From NCBI GenBank assembly GCA_015060115.1, contig SUZB01000001.1, positions 1 through 64,000 on the forward strand: DNA of 64,000 bases, in the 5' to 3' direction. Position numbers and translations under genes: made by a program. This document shows, piece by piece, positions 25,055 to 34,621 of this stretch. The notes beneath the pieces are model-generated. The model worked only from the letters and a program-made list of their open reading frames with translations. It did no database searches and had not been told where the DNA came from. Source of the DNA: Rikenellaceae bacterium. Lineage in GTDB: Bacteria; Bacteroidota; Bacteroidia; Bacteroidales; Rikenellaceae. How positions within the stretch are numbered: position 1 is the stretch's first letter; each line of letters opens with the position of its first letter.

Positions 25055-26572
25055 TTATAGGTCGTGTCCGCAGTACGAAAGATTAAAACTCTTGTTGTTG
25101 ATCGGGAAGTCTGAGATGCCCTCCGAGCGCACGGCGATAGCCAAGCCGAGCCAGTTGTGCACGCTAGGGTCCTTAATCTTATACTTCGCGATATTGCCCT
25201 CCGCATCGGTGAGTGCCACATGGCATATTTCGCCACGCCAGCCCTCGATAACCGAGAATGAGAGCGAGTCGGCCGAGAGCTTAGCATCGTAGTCGGGTGC
25301 TAAAATCTCGGTAGATGGCTTGTAATCCTTGAGAAGGCTCTCAATATAGTCGGCACTCTGCAAAACCTCGTCGAGGCGTGTTGCAAGGCGCGACATAACA
25401 TCGCAATCCTGCTTTACGACAGGCTCGTGGTGAAACTCCTCGGCGTAGAAGCCCGATGGGTGCGTTGCGCGGATATCACGCATAAGGTTGCTTGAGCGGG
25501 CAGCCATACCTACGCCACCGATACGCCACATCTCCTCGGTAGGCACCAAGCCACACTGCTCAAAGCGGGCAAGGAGCGTGGGTGCTTCGAGGATGTCGGT
25601 GCGCACCTCGTTGTAGCGGCGGCGCACATCGGCGATATTCTTGCGGATAGTCTCAATCTTGGCCTCGGTGAGAGGGAAGTTGCTGCCAAAGGGGCGAATA
25701 AGGCTCTTGCCAAAGCGGTTGCCACACCACGCCTGTGTGGTGTTAATCGTTACGGTGCGCAACGCCTCGCAAGCCACCTGATAGAGCTGGAAACCGATGT
25801 CGGTGGCCAGTGCACCAGTGTCGGCAAGGTGCATAGCGATACGCTCAAGCTCGATGGCAACCACACGCTCACGCTTCAGGTCGCTCGATATGCCCTTATC
25901 TGAGAGCTTCTCCACAAGCTCGGCGTATGCCGTAGCGTGGCCAACGGCAGTATCACCAGCCGTAGCCTCCGAGATAAGCGTCTGGCGCAGACGATTCTGG
26001 TTGCGCACCATCTCGCCCTCGACACCACGATGCTGATAGCCCAAGGCAATCTCAAGGTGTAGCACCTGCTCGCCATTGCAGATAAAGCGGAAGGCACCGG
26101 GCTCGATAATGCCGGCGTGTATAGGGCCCACATTCACCTCGTGGAGCTCGTCGCCCTCGATAGTGTAGAATGGGTAGTTGTCCATCGTCGATTGCTTGTC
26201 ACGGCGGTCGTGGCTAAAGCGCAAGGGCTTAAGCCAAGGGTGGCCGTTGAACTTGATGCCGTAAAGCTCATTCATTTCGCGCTCGAAGGGGTGGAACTGC
26301 TGATGTATGGCAGTGAGCGATGCCAAGCCCTCCTCGGAGTAGTAGTCGGGCTGGAACGATGATATAAGCACCTCACCCGTCTTATCGTCAAGTAACAAGA
26401 TGAAGAACTTTAGCCCCTTCTCAACCTCCGTAGCGAAGTAGTGGGCTATATGGTAGCGCTTATCCTGCATACGCTCTACAAGGTCTTTGTAGAGGTCGAG
26501 GTACTCCACCGTGGGTATGTCGGCAATCTTGACTGCCGAGGCTATATTGTTTGTCTTAAGATATAGGTTCAT
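25055..26572 (-). CDS. hyfG-like: HyfG/HycE-like large subunit without NiFe ligands
   Basis: 505 residues. The N-terminal part (about 20-140) matches the 30-kDa/NuoC-like domain (HPFEREMNELYGIKFNGHPW). The rest matches the 49-kDa/NuoD and hydrogenase large subunit fold (GPIHAGIIEPG, ALGYQHRGVEG, ELERIAMHLADTGAL). The two CxxC motifs that hold nickel in hydrogenases are missing: the first site reads SEATAGDTAVGHA (about 201-213) and the C-terminus has a lone Cys501. It therefore cannot be a conventional [NiFe] hydrogenase. The start abuts hyfF (1 nt). Confidence 0.85.
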   Translation of the reverse strand: MNLYLKTNNIASAVKIADIPTVEYLDLYKDLVERMQDKRYHIAHYFATEVEKGLKFFILLLDDKTGEVLISSFQPDYYSEEGLASLTAIHQQFHPFEREMNELYGIKFNGHPWLKPLRFSHDRRDKQSTMDNYPFYTIEGDELHEVNVGPIHAGIIEPGAFRFICNGEQVLHLEIALGYQHRGVEGEMVRNQNRLRQTLISEATAGDTAVGHATAYAELVEKLSDKGISSDLKRERVVAIELERIAMHLADTGALATDIGFQLYQVACEALRTVTINTTQAWCGNRFGKSLIRPFGSNFPLTEAKIETIRKNIADVRRRYNEVRTDILEAPTLLARFEQCGLVPTEEMWRIGGVGMAARSSNLMRDIRATHPSGFYAEEFHHEPVVKQDCDVMSRLATRLDEVLQSADYIESLLKDYKPSTEILAPDYDAKLSADSLSFSVIEGWRGEICHVALTDAEGNIAKYKIKDPSVHNWLGLAIAVRSEGISDFPINNKSFNLSYCGHDL

Positions 26573-26573
26573 A

Positions 26574-27983
26574 CTATTGGAGGTTTACGATTGAGTCAAT
26601 AATATCCATAAGCTCGGCGGGCTGCCAGATGCCTATGATAATGGCAACGATAAGCAGCACCGAGGCTGAGTACGAGAGGCGGCGATTGACCTCCGAGAGG
26701 TGCAACTCGTCCTGATTGGAGTGGTAGTTGAGGCGCAACGAGCGCGACCAGATGGCATAGAGCACAACGCACATAAGCACCACCATAAGGATAAGCAACC
26801 ACCAGCGACCCTGTGTGGCAATCTCCGAGAAGAGCATAACCTCCGTTACGAAGAGTGGCGATGGAGGGAATGCCAAGAGTAGGAGTGTGCCCACGATGAG
26901 GCCGATAGCGCCAATGCGGTTGATGTTCATATAGTTGCCGATGCGGTTGATGCTGTAACTGTCGTAGATATGGCGCATAACACCCACATGGTAGAACATC
27001 GAACTCTTGATAAAGGTGTGGCACATAACATGGAATACAGCAGCCCACAAGGCTACGCCACCGATACCCATACCGATAGCCACAATACCCATATTTTCAA
27101 CTGTCGAGTACGACAGGAAGCGTTTGTAGTTATTCGTGCGGCGAAGGAACATAGCACCCACAGCCAGCGACAGAATACCGATAAGAATCAGCACATTGCG
27201 AGCCCAGGCAAAGACTTCGGAAGAGGCATAAAGCGTGTAGATACGCATAATCGACACGAAGCCTGCATTGACCAACGCCGTAGAGATAAATGCCGAGGCG
27301 GGGGCAGGGGCAGCAAAGTTGGCATCGACACCTACGGTATAGAGTGGGAATACCTCCATCTTACAGCTATAACCAATGACGATAAGCAGGAAGGCGAGCT
27401 TCAGGTAGAGGGGGTTGCCCTCGGCGATAACGCTCTTGAGTGCTGCGTAGTCGAGTGTGCCCTCGACAGCCACAGTCGAGAGGAGCAAGATGCCGAGGTA
27501 TGCCATAGCGATACCCGTAGAGCATACGAAGATATACTTCCAAGTAGCCTCCAACGACTGCTCAAACTCGCGGTGATAGATGATACCTGCCGAGCAGATG
27601 GTCGTAAGCTCGAGGAATACCCAGGTCATCGCAAGGTTATAGGAGTAGTATACGCAGGTGATAGAGAGTGCAAGGAGCATCAAGAGCGTATAGTAGGCGT
27701 TATAGGAGCGTGTGGTAACCTTCTCGGCACGCAGATACGATGAGGAGTGAATGAGCGAGAAGATAAGCACCGCAATCATCAACACATGGAACACCACAGC
27801 GAGGGTGTCGGCACGGAAGATGGTGAGCAACGCCGTATCGAAGCGGTCAAAGACGAAGAGCAAAGCCACCGACGCAACCTGCACCAAGGCGAAGAGCGAG
27901 GCGATAAGGTTGGTTACGCGCTCCGAGCGTGAGGCAAGCGGAGCGATGGCAATCAATAGCGAAACGATGATATATGTCAGCAT
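26574..27983 (-). CDS. hyfF-like: HyfF-like antiporter-type membrane subunit
   Basis: 469 residues with about 14 TM helices, of the NuoN/MrpD antiporter-like family found in hydrogenase-4 complexes. Key features are a Glu in TM5 (WVFLELTTICSAG), a Lys in LAFLLIVIGYSCKMEVFPLYTVGVDA and a Lys/His-bearing helix (KRFLSYSTVENMGIV, HVMCHTFIKSSMFYHVG). Such residues form the proton or sodium path. Inner membrane. Gaps of 4 nt to hyfE and 1 nt to hyfG. Confidence 0.85.
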   Translation of the reverse strand: MLTYIIVSLLIAIAPLASRSERVTNLIASLFALVQVASVALLFVFDRFDTALLTIFRADTLAVVFHVLMIAVLIFSLIHSSSYLRAEKVTTRSYNAYYTLLMLLALSITCVYYSYNLAMTWVFLELTTICSAGIIYHREFEQSLEATWKYIFVCSTGIAMAYLGILLLSTVAVEGTLDYAALKSVIAEGNPLYLKLAFLLIVIGYSCKMEVFPLYTVGVDANFAAPAPASAFISTALVNAGFVSIMRIYTLYASSEVFAWARNVLILIGILSLAVGAMFLRRTNNYKRFLSYSTVENMGIVAIGMGIGGVALWAAVFHVMCHTFIKSSMFYHVGVMRHIYDSYSINRIGNYMNINRIGAIGLIVGTLLLLAFPPSPLFVTEVMLFSEIATQGRWWLLILMVVLMCVVLYAIWSRSLRLNYHSNQDELHLSEVNRRLSYSASVLLIVAIIIGIWQPAELMDIIDSIVNLQ

Positions 27984-27987
27984 AGCG

Positions 27988-28614
27988 TTAGTCTTTAATC
28001 GAGGTTAGGGCATCGCTCTCATCGGTGTGAATATCGTTGTCCACACGGCTAAGGAAGGTGCCGAGAATAAGAATCGAGATAAGGATGTCGAGCATAATAG
28101 CGAGGTTGATAAGCATCGGAAGCTCAACACCGATAGCCATCGAGAAGAGGAATACGCCATTCTCGATAACGAGGAAGCCCACAAGATGGGCGAAGATACG
28201 CTTACGCATCACAATAAGGATAAGGCCTGAGAGCAGAGCGTAGAGCGCCACACCGAAGAATATCATATCGGTGCGCTCATCGGCCATATAGTAGGTAATC
28301 GTGCAGCTCGCCACAAGTGCCACAATAGACATCACCAGTGCGCCAAACTGCGTAGATGATGAGTGTATGCGGTTAATCTTGGTGCGGTGGATTACGGTGA
28401 GCAGGATTGCGGGAATCACGATAGCCTTGAATACAAGGGTCTCGATGATAATCACGGTCATCTCAACTGGGTGGAACTCGTGAAGACGCGCAATGGCAAT
28501 GCCGAAGAGCAACAAGCCCTGCACGGCAAGAATTGTGGTGTGGTTGCGGAAACGCTCGGCAATCGAGAGGTAGAGGAGCGTCAGCACATATAGTATAATT
28601 AGCGATAGAGTCAT
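27988..28614 (-). CDS. hyfE-like: HyfE-like membrane subunit
   Basis: 208 residues with about 6 TM helices and short loops, matching HyfE, whose second half is related to NuoK/MrpC (LVGFLVIENGVFLFSMAIGVELPMLINLAIMLDILISI). The Glu in VIENGVF corresponds to the conserved membrane glutamate of the NuoK family. Six nt downstream of the hyfC-like gene and four nt upstream of hyfF. Confidence 0.82.
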   Translation of the reverse strand: MTLSLIILYVLTLLYLSIAERFRNHTTILAVQGLLLFGIAIARLHEFHPVEMTVIIIETLVFKAIVIPAILLTVIHRTKINRIHSSSTQFGALVMSIVALVASCTITYYMADERTDMIFFGVALYALLSGLILIVMRKRIFAHLVGFLVIENGVFLFSMAIGVELPMLINLAIMLDILISILILGTFLSRVDNDIHTDESDALTSIKD

Positions 28615-28620
28615 AAGGCG

Positions 28621-29538
28621 TTAGATTTCAATGTTTTGGATAAGAAGGAAGCCTATGAGCAACACCAGAGCCGACATAGCTACGATGGTGAGAATGTAGG
28701 TGATGTTGCGCGAGAGCTTGTTGCGGGCACGCAACGACTCGACAATGCCGATTGCCATACCCGTGCCGAGGACAGCAAGCGGAGCGGCAAACCACCACTT
28801 AAAGCAGAATACCACAGCCACAGCATTTGCAGCAATCATCGCCAAGGTGGCATTCTTCAACCAGCCAGCGATATGAATCATCGCAAGGTCGATACCCGAG
28901 AAGTCGAGGCACATAACCTCGTGAATCATCGTCAGCTCAAGGTGGGTCTTGGGGTCATCAACAGGCACACGACCAGCCTCGATAAACATAATGATTACAA
29001 AGACATAGGCAACCAACAGCAGAACGATAGTAAGGTTGGTATCCAACTCCTGAGCCATAGAGAAGATGTCGGCAAACGATGAGTAGCCACAGAAGAGCGC
29101 CAAGGTTGCCATCGCCATCATCAAGGCGGGCTCGACCAACGCTCCATAGAGTGCCTCACGGGCAGCACCCATACCCTCGAATGAGCTGCCTGTATCCATC
29201 GCAGCGAGGATAAGAGCCACACGCGAGAGGGCGAGTAGATAGGCTACAAAGACAATATCGCCGTGGAACGAGCAGATAGGCTCAAGGTTAGCCACAGGGA
29301 TAAACAAAAAGGCAATAAGCGCAGCGCCGAGATAGACGCAGGGTGCGATACGGAACAGAAGTGTCGTAGTGGTAGAGTATACCGAGCCCTTGCGCAGCTG
29401 CAAGCGTACATTCATCACATGCTGGAAGAAGCGAATACCCTTACGACCAGCCAGAACGGCGCGTGTGCGGTTGATAACTCCCGTAATAGAGAGTGCTACC
29501 GCAATCATAATCAGTGTATTAAGTAGTTTGATAGCCAT
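28621..29538 (-). CDS. hyfC-like: HyfC/HycD/NuoH-like membrane subunit
   Basis: 305 residues with eight TM helices. NuoH-type loops are seen: RTRAVLAGRKGIRFFQ after helix 1, MDTGSSFEGMGAAREAL, EAGRVPVDDPKTHLELTMIHEVMCLDFSG. This subunit anchors the catalytic arm to the membrane and forms the entrance for quinone in complex I. The acidic loop residues expected for energy coupling are kept, in contrast to the lost cofactor ligands of the soluble subunits. Confidence 0.87.
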   Translation of the reverse strand: MAIKLLNTLIMIAVALSITGVINRTRAVLAGRKGIRFFQHVMNVRLQLRKGSVYSTTTTLLFRIAPCVYLGAALIAFLFIPVANLEPICSFHGDIVFVAYLLALSRVALILAAMDTGSSFEGMGAAREALYGALVEPALMMAMATLALFCGYSSFADIFSMAQELDTNLTIVLLLVAYVFVIIMFIEAGRVPVDDPKTHLELTMIHEVMCLDFSGIDLAMIHIAGWLKNATLAMIAANAVAVVFCFKWWFAAPLAVLGTGMAIGIVESLRARNKLSRNITYILTIVAMSALVLLIGFLLIQNIEI

Positions 29539-29559
29539 TGTTTCTCTTTATTTACGGGG

Positions 29560-31545
29560 TTACATAATACCAAGCAAAGTGAGCACCAACACCGTCGCGA
29601 GGAATACCAGAGCGAAGGTGATGTAGCTATTTACACGACCTGTACGCAGGCGCATAGTATACTCGTTGATGCGGTGCATAAGTGCCATCCACCAGCGACC
29701 AAGCAACGAATCCACCTTATCCTTGTGGCGAATGTCGTAGCTGTGGCGTGTGGGGAATATCTCGTTCTTGTCGATGGTACGACCATCTACCGTATCCTTC
29801 ATAAAGGGCTTGCCGATATTCTCCAGACCCTCGGAGAACGACTCACCCGTGTACTGCATCTTGGTGTTAAGTGCCGTAAAGCCACAACCCCAAGTGGGAC
29901 CCTCGGTGATGGTGCGTGAGCGCTGAGCACGACGCTTTAGGAGGAAGAGGGCGACGATAACCGCGATAAGTATCCACGAAATGAGGCTCATAGTCTGGAG
30001 TGTGGGCATCATGTGGTCGATGACCATCGTATTGTCGCTCGCAGTAACGGCCTCGGCAACACGCGCGATAGGCAGAATGGCATACTGCGGGAATAGACCG
30101 ATAAAGAGGATAAAGGCTGCAGGGATAGCCATAGCGCCGATGCGACAACCATCCACCTCCTGTGTCTCGGCAACCTCGTGCGAGCGGGGTGAACCAAGGA
30201 ATACCACGCCATAGAGCTTGGTGAAGGCCAAGACCACGATACCGCCAATAAGCGAGAGGGCGATGATGCCGGCAACCGAGTAGAGAACCTCGTGGCCATC
30301 GCTGATGCCGTTGAACATACCTATGTATATAAACAACTCCGAGACAAAACCATTGAGCGGGGGCAGTGCGCAGATAGCCGCTACGGCAAATGCCATAAGT
30401 GCAGCAGTAAGGGGCATATGCTTGGCGATACCACCCATACGGTTCATCGTTGTGGTGTGCATCTTCGAGTAGATGTTACCCGCACCGAAGAAGAGCATAG
30501 TCTTGAACAACGAGTGGTTTACGGTGTGGAGCAGAGCGCCACACATACCACACATACCGATAAGGTCGCTACCGGCAGCATGGCCTACGGCGGCGATACC
30601 TAAGCCGATGAGTATCACGCCGATATTCTCGATACTTGAGTATGCCAACAGGCGCTTGACATCGTTCTGCATGGCGGCGAAGATAACGCCCCAAAGGCCT
30701 GTTACGATACCCGACAAGAGTACGATAAGTCCGATGGTGTAGAGTAGCTCGGTGTTGGCATCAATAGCCTGCATAAGGCGCACAACACCATAGATGCCTG
30801 TCTTAATCATCACGCCCGACATAATAGCCGATACATGCGAGGGTGCTGCGGGGTGTGCCTCAGGTAGCCAGATGTGCATAGGGAACAAACCAGCCTTCAT
30901 ACCAAAGCCGATAAAGAGCACCACGAAGAGCGGTAGGGGATTGCCCAACTTGAAGTAGTACTCGATGGCATCGAACGATGAAGAGTGTGTGGCGTTGAAC
31001 AGCATAACGAATCCCGCAACGAGGAACATAAAGCCTATGTGCATCATCACCAAGTAGTTGAGTGCTGCACGGCGAGTCTCCTGACGGTTTGCCTCAAACA
31101 GAATGAGGATAAACGATGCGATAGTCATCAGCTCCCACGAGAAGAGGAAAGAGAAGCCTCCACTTGCCAAGACAACGCACATCATCGATGCCACCAATGC
31201 CACAAGTGCGGTGTAGTGCAGCGAGAAGTGTGCCGAGGAGTAGCGACCGAAGTAGCCGGCAAGATAGCCTCGCGAATAGATGACAGTGGCAACCGACGCA
31301 ATGGCGATAATTACAAGGAAGAGCGCCGAGAGTCGGTCTACGGCGAAATACTCATATCCGAAAATTGCTGTGCGGAATGAGAATAGCTTTACCTCTCCCA
31401 CCATAAAGGCATAGACCGCGAGGGCAATAGCACCTACCGCAAGGAGCGATGTGATTGCCGTTGCTGTCCACACCTTCTTACGCTCGGGAGTGAGGAAGAT
31501 AGCAACAATTGCAACAATCGCCGCTAAAAGTACATAGAACAACAT
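29560..31545 (-). CDS. hyfB-like: HyfB-like antiporter-type membrane subunit
   Basis: 661 residues with about 16 TM helices, of the NuoL/MrpA-like family (HyfB). Proton-path signatures are SWELMTIASFILILFEANRQ (Glu in TM5), GMKAGLFPMHIWLPEAHPAAPSH (Lys and His) and KRLLAYSSIENIGVI. The C-terminus carries an extra helix region preceded by GRTIDKNEIFPTRHSY. First gene of the six-gene complex, 26 nt after rsmE, so the two are probably co-transcribed. Confidence 0.87.
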   Translation of the reverse strand: MLFYVLLAAIVAIVAIFLTPERKKVWTATAITSLLAVGAIALAVYAFMVGEVKLFSFRTAIFGYEYFAVDRLSALFLVIIAIASVATVIYSRGYLAGYFGRYSSAHFSLHYTALVALVASMMCVVLASGGFSFLFSWELMTIASFILILFEANRQETRRAALNYLVMMHIGFMFLVAGFVMLFNATHSSSFDAIEYYFKLGNPLPLFVVLFIGFGMKAGLFPMHIWLPEAHPAAPSHVSAIMSGVMIKTGIYGVVRLMQAIDANTELLYTIGLIVLLSGIVTGLWGVIFAAMQNDVKRLLAYSSIENIGVILIGLGIAAVGHAAGSDLIGMCGMCGALLHTVNHSLFKTMLFFGAGNIYSKMHTTTMNRMGGIAKHMPLTAALMAFAVAAICALPPLNGFVSELFIYIGMFNGISDGHEVLYSVAGIIALSLIGGIVVLAFTKLYGVVFLGSPRSHEVAETQEVDGCRIGAMAIPAAFILFIGLFPQYAILPIARVAEAVTASDNTMVIDHMMPTLQTMSLISWILIAVIVALFLLKRRAQRSRTITEGPTWGCGFTALNTKMQYTGESFSEGLENIGKPFMKDTVDGRTIDKNEIFPTRHSYDIRHKDKVDSLLGRWWMALMHRINEYTMRLRTGRVNSYITFALVFLATVLVLTLLGIM

Positions 31546-31571
31546 AGATTAAACTATTGGGTAGTAATTAA

Positions 31572-32282
31572 TTATAACGAGTTAATGGTCGATACAATGA
31601 CCGTTGCAACCACAGCAGCTGTCTCGGTGCGCAAGCGTTGCTTGCCCAGCGAAATAGGCTTAAAGCCGTTTTGCAGTGCAAAGTTAATCTCTTCTTCCGA
31701 AAAATCGCCCTCCGGACCAATTAAAATTAGCGTATCGCGCTCTTTTTTTACCAAATTGCCAAGATACTCCCTCTCGCCAAACGATGAGTTGCAGTGGGCA
31801 ATAAACTTATCGCCCTCGAAAGGCATCGTCAAAACCTGCTTTAGAGGCGTAAGGTCGTGGAGCGTGGGGTGGTACGCTTTTAGCGACTGCTTGACCGCTG
31901 CGGTGATAACCTTCTCCTCCCTGTCGTGCTTAATCTGTCGGCGCTCGCTGTGGAAACTCTCTATTGGGTATATCTCCGAAACGCCCACTTCGGTAGCTTT
32001 TTCCAAAAACCACTCGAAGCGGTCGATAATTTTTGTGGGGGCTACGGCCATCACTAAACGATAGGGAAGTTTCTCGTATTCCGAGTGGCTCTCGACAACC
32101 TCTACCGTACAGCGTTTTGCGTTGGCATCCACCACTTTACAGCGGTGAAGCGTGCCACGACCATCGGTCAAATGTAGCTCGTCTCCCTCCACCATACGAA
32201 GCACTCTGATGCAGTGTTTCGACTCCTCCTCGGTGAGTGTGTGGCGGGGAAGTGAAATTTCGCGGGCATAAAATAGTTGCAT
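31572..32282 (-). CDS. rsmE: 16S rRNA m3U1498 methyltransferase RsmE
   Basis: 236 residues. An N-terminal PUA-like domain (HTLTEEESKHCIRVLRM) is followed by a SPOUT methyltransferase domain with the knot motif LILIGPEGDFSEEEI and LGKQRLRTETAAV at the C-terminus. It methylates U1498 of 16S rRNA. It is divergent from the M3 peptidase gene and heads the transcript that continues into the hyf-like genes. Confidence 0.93.
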   Translation of the reverse strand: MQLFYAREISLPRHTLTEEESKHCIRVLRMVEGDELHLTDGRGTLHRCKVVDANAKRCTVEVVESHSEYEKLPYRLVMAVAPTKIIDRFEWFLEKATEVGVSEIYPIESFHSERRQIKHDREEKVITAAVKQSLKAYHPTLHDLTPLKQVLTMPFEGDKFIAHCNSSFGEREYLGNLVKKERDTLILIGPEGDFSEEEINFALQNGFKPISLGKQRLRTETAAVVATVIVSTINSL

Positions 32283-32298
32283 TCCTCAATAATTTTTT

Positions 32299-32306
32299 TA
32301 ACTTTG
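32299..32306 (+). promoter_or_regulatory. -7 element TAACTTTG of the first M3 peptidase gene
   Basis: Consensus TAnnTTTG, 25 nt upstream of the ATG at 32332, in the short rsmE/peptidase divergent gap. Confidence 0.65.
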
Positions 32307-32331
32307 CAAAGTTAATTAAAAAAAGCTATCA

Positions 32332-34587
32332 ATGAAACGACTTTTTCTATTATCGTCATTAATGTTTGTTATGACACTCTCTATTTCGTGTTCTAAGAGC
32401 GAAAAGCCCGTTACGGGCAACCCTCTTCTTGATGAGTGGAATACCGAGATGGGTATCCCTCCGTTTGATAAAATCAAGGCTGAGCACTATGTGCCCGCTT
32501 TCGAGGCTGCTATCGAGATGCACAACTCAGAGATTGAGGCTATCGTTGCGTCGGAGGAGGAGCCTTCGTTCGAGAATGTTATCCTTGCGATGGATAACGC
32601 CGGCCTTAAGCTCGCGGAGATAAACCTTATCTTCGGTATGCTCTCTTCATCGGACCTTGACGAGAAGATGCAGGAGGTGCAGAACGAGATGATGCCCCGC
32701 ATCGAGGCACACTACAACGCTATTATGCTCAACGAGGCACTCTTCGAGAAGGTTAAGGCTGTCTACGACAAGCGCCAGAGCCTGAAGCTCGACGATGTGC
32801 AGATGCGCCTTGTGGAGAAGACCTACAACGAGTTTGTTCGCTCAGGTGCACTGCTTGAGGGCGAGGCTAAGGAGCGCCTTAAGGCTATCAATGCCGAGCT
32901 TACGGCACTCACTATCAAGTTTGGCAACAACCTCCTTGCCGAGAATGGTGCATTCTTCTTAGAGCTTAATGCTCAGCAGGTTAAAGACCTCCCTGAGGGT
33001 GTTCGCAATCAGGCACAGGAGGCAGCAATCGCTATGGGCAAGAAGGATAGCTATGTCTTTACGCTCGACAAGCCCTCGATGCTCCCCTTCCTCACCTACT
33101 CGCCCGACCGCGACCTTCGCCGCGAGCTCTACAATGGCTACTTGATGCGTTGCAACAACGACAACGAGTTCGACAATAAGGAGCTTGCCAAGCAGATGGC
33201 ACGCCTCCGCATCGAGAAGGCCAACTTACTCGGCTATAAGTCTTACTCTCACTATGTTACTTCGGACCAGATGGCGGGCAACCCCACAGCGGTATACAAC
33301 CTCCTCGATGAGATTTGGGAGCCTGCGTTGGAGTCTGCAAAGGCTGAGTTGGAGGCTATGAACGAGATGTTCCAGAAGGATTACCCCGGTGCAGAGTTCG
33401 AGAAGTCGGATTGGTGGTATTATGCCGAGAAGGTGCGCAAGGCGAAGTATCAGCTCGACGAGGCTGCCGTGAGCCAGTACCTCTCGTTGGACAATGTGCG
33501 CAGCGGTATGTTCTACTTGGCTAACCGCCTCTATGGCATCACCTTCCGCCCCATTTCTGCGCCTAAGTATCACCCTGAGTGTTCGGTATACGAGGTTTTG
33601 GATGTCGATGATTCGCACCTCGGTGTCCTCTATATCGACCCCCACCCCCGCAAGTCGAAGAGCGGTGGTGCTTGGTGTGGCTACTTTACCGAGCAGCGCT
33701 ACGAAGATGGCAAGCGTGTAGCTCCCGTTGTGGGCATCGTATGCAACTTCACACCCCCTGTGGGTGATACCCCCTCGTTGCTATCATTCGACGAGGCTGA
33801 GACTATGTTCCATGAGTTTGGCCACGCTCTCCACTTCCTCTTTGCCGATGTTCGCTATCGTGGCTTGGCAGAGGTTGAGGGCGACTTCGTAGAGCTCCCT
33901 TCGCAGATTATGGAGAACTGGGCATTTGAGCCTGAGATTATGAAGGTCTACGCAACACACCACTCTACGGGCGATGTTATCCCCGATAACCTTATCGAGA
34001 AGATTCAGAAGGCGTCGCTCTTCAATCAGGGCTTTATCACCACCGAGTTGGCCGCTGCTGCACTTATCGATATGGATATTCACACCCTTGAGAAGTGGTC
34101 GGATATGGATATCAACGACTTCGAGAAGTATAACCTTGCAACACGCCGAGGCCTGATTCCTCAGATTGAGCCTCGCTATCGCTACACCTACTTCTCGCAC
34201 ATCTTCAATGGTGGCTACTCTTCGGGTTACTACTTCTATCTCTGGGCAGAGGTGCTGGACAAGGATGCCTTCGAGGCCTTCAAGCTCTCGCACGACCTCT
34301 GCGACAAGGAGCTTGCACATAGCTTCCGTTACGACCTGCTTGCTCAGGGTGGTCAGAAGCCCGGTATGGAGATGTATCGCAAGTTCCGCGGTGCCGACCC
34401 CGACAAGACACCTATGCTCAAGGCGCGTGGCCTCTGGAAGGAGCCTGTGGTTGAGGTAGACTCTACCGAAGTTGTGGAGAGCGTTGAGCCTGCCGCGAAG
34501 CCTATGCGCCCGGCCTTTCGCCCTACCAACCCCTCGACTGCTGGTAAGCCCAACTTCCGTGTTCCCGTGAAGCCCGAGACTAAATAG
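32332..34587 (+). CDS. M3 family metallopeptidase lipoprotein (Dcp-like)
   Basis: 751 residues. Signal peptide with lipobox SISC (Cys about 20). The M3 thimet/Dcp fold carries the zinc motif HEFGH at 494-498 and the third ligand Glu downstream in the same helix bundle (AEVEGDFVELPSQIMENW). The C-terminal Pro-rich tail is unusual. Likely a periplasmic peptidyl-dipeptidase that trims peptides. A second M3 gene follows 34 nt later, so the pair is probably an operon from an old duplication. Confidence 0.9.
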   Translation: MKRLFLLSSLMFVMTLSISCSKSEKPVTGNPLLDEWNTEMGIPPFDKIKAEHYVPAFEAAIEMHNSEIEAIVASEEEPSFENVILAMDNAGLKLAEINLIFGMLSSSDLDEKMQEVQNEMMPRIEAHYNAIMLNEALFEKVKAVYDKRQSLKLDDVQMRLVEKTYNEFVRSGALLEGEAKERLKAINAELTALTIKFGNNLLAENGAFFLELNAQQVKDLPEGVRNQAQEAAIAMGKKDSYVFTLDKPSMLPFLTYSPDRDLRRELYNGYLMRCNNDNEFDNKELAKQMARLRIEKANLLGYKSYSHYVTSDQMAGNPTAVYNLLDEIWEPALESAKAELEAMNEMFQKDYPGAEFEKSDWWYYAEKVRKAKYQLDEAAVSQYLSLDNVRSGMFYLANRLYGITFRPISAPKYHPECSVYEVLDVDDSHLGVLYIDPHPRKSKSGGAWCGYFTEQRYEDGKRVAPVVGIVCNFTPPVGDTPSLLSFDEAETMFHEFGHALHFLFADVRYRGLAEVEGDFVELPSQIMENWAFEPEIMKVYATHHSTGDVIPDNLIEKIQKASLFNQGFITTELAAAALIDMDIHTLEKWSDMDINDFEKYNLATRRGLIPQIEPRYRYTYFSHIFNGGYSSGYYFYLWAEVLDKDAFEAFKLSHDLCDKELAHSFRYDLLAQGGQKPGMEMYRKFRGADPDKTPMLKARGLWKEPVVEVDSTEVVESVEPAAKPMRPAFRPTNPSTAGKPNFRVPVKPETK

Positions 34588-34621
34588 TCGCAACTAATTA
34601 ACTTAAAGAATATTACCATTT

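Noticed and set aside
24930..25292. 120-codon plus-strand frame across the hyf-like spacer
   Set aside because: It extends into antisense of the large subunit gene and has no recognisable pattern or promoter.
24087..31545. Functional [NiFe] hydrogenase or formate hydrogenlyase
   Set aside because: No CxxC pair in the large subunit, missing proximal-cluster cysteines, and no maturation or formate dehydrogenase genes nearby.
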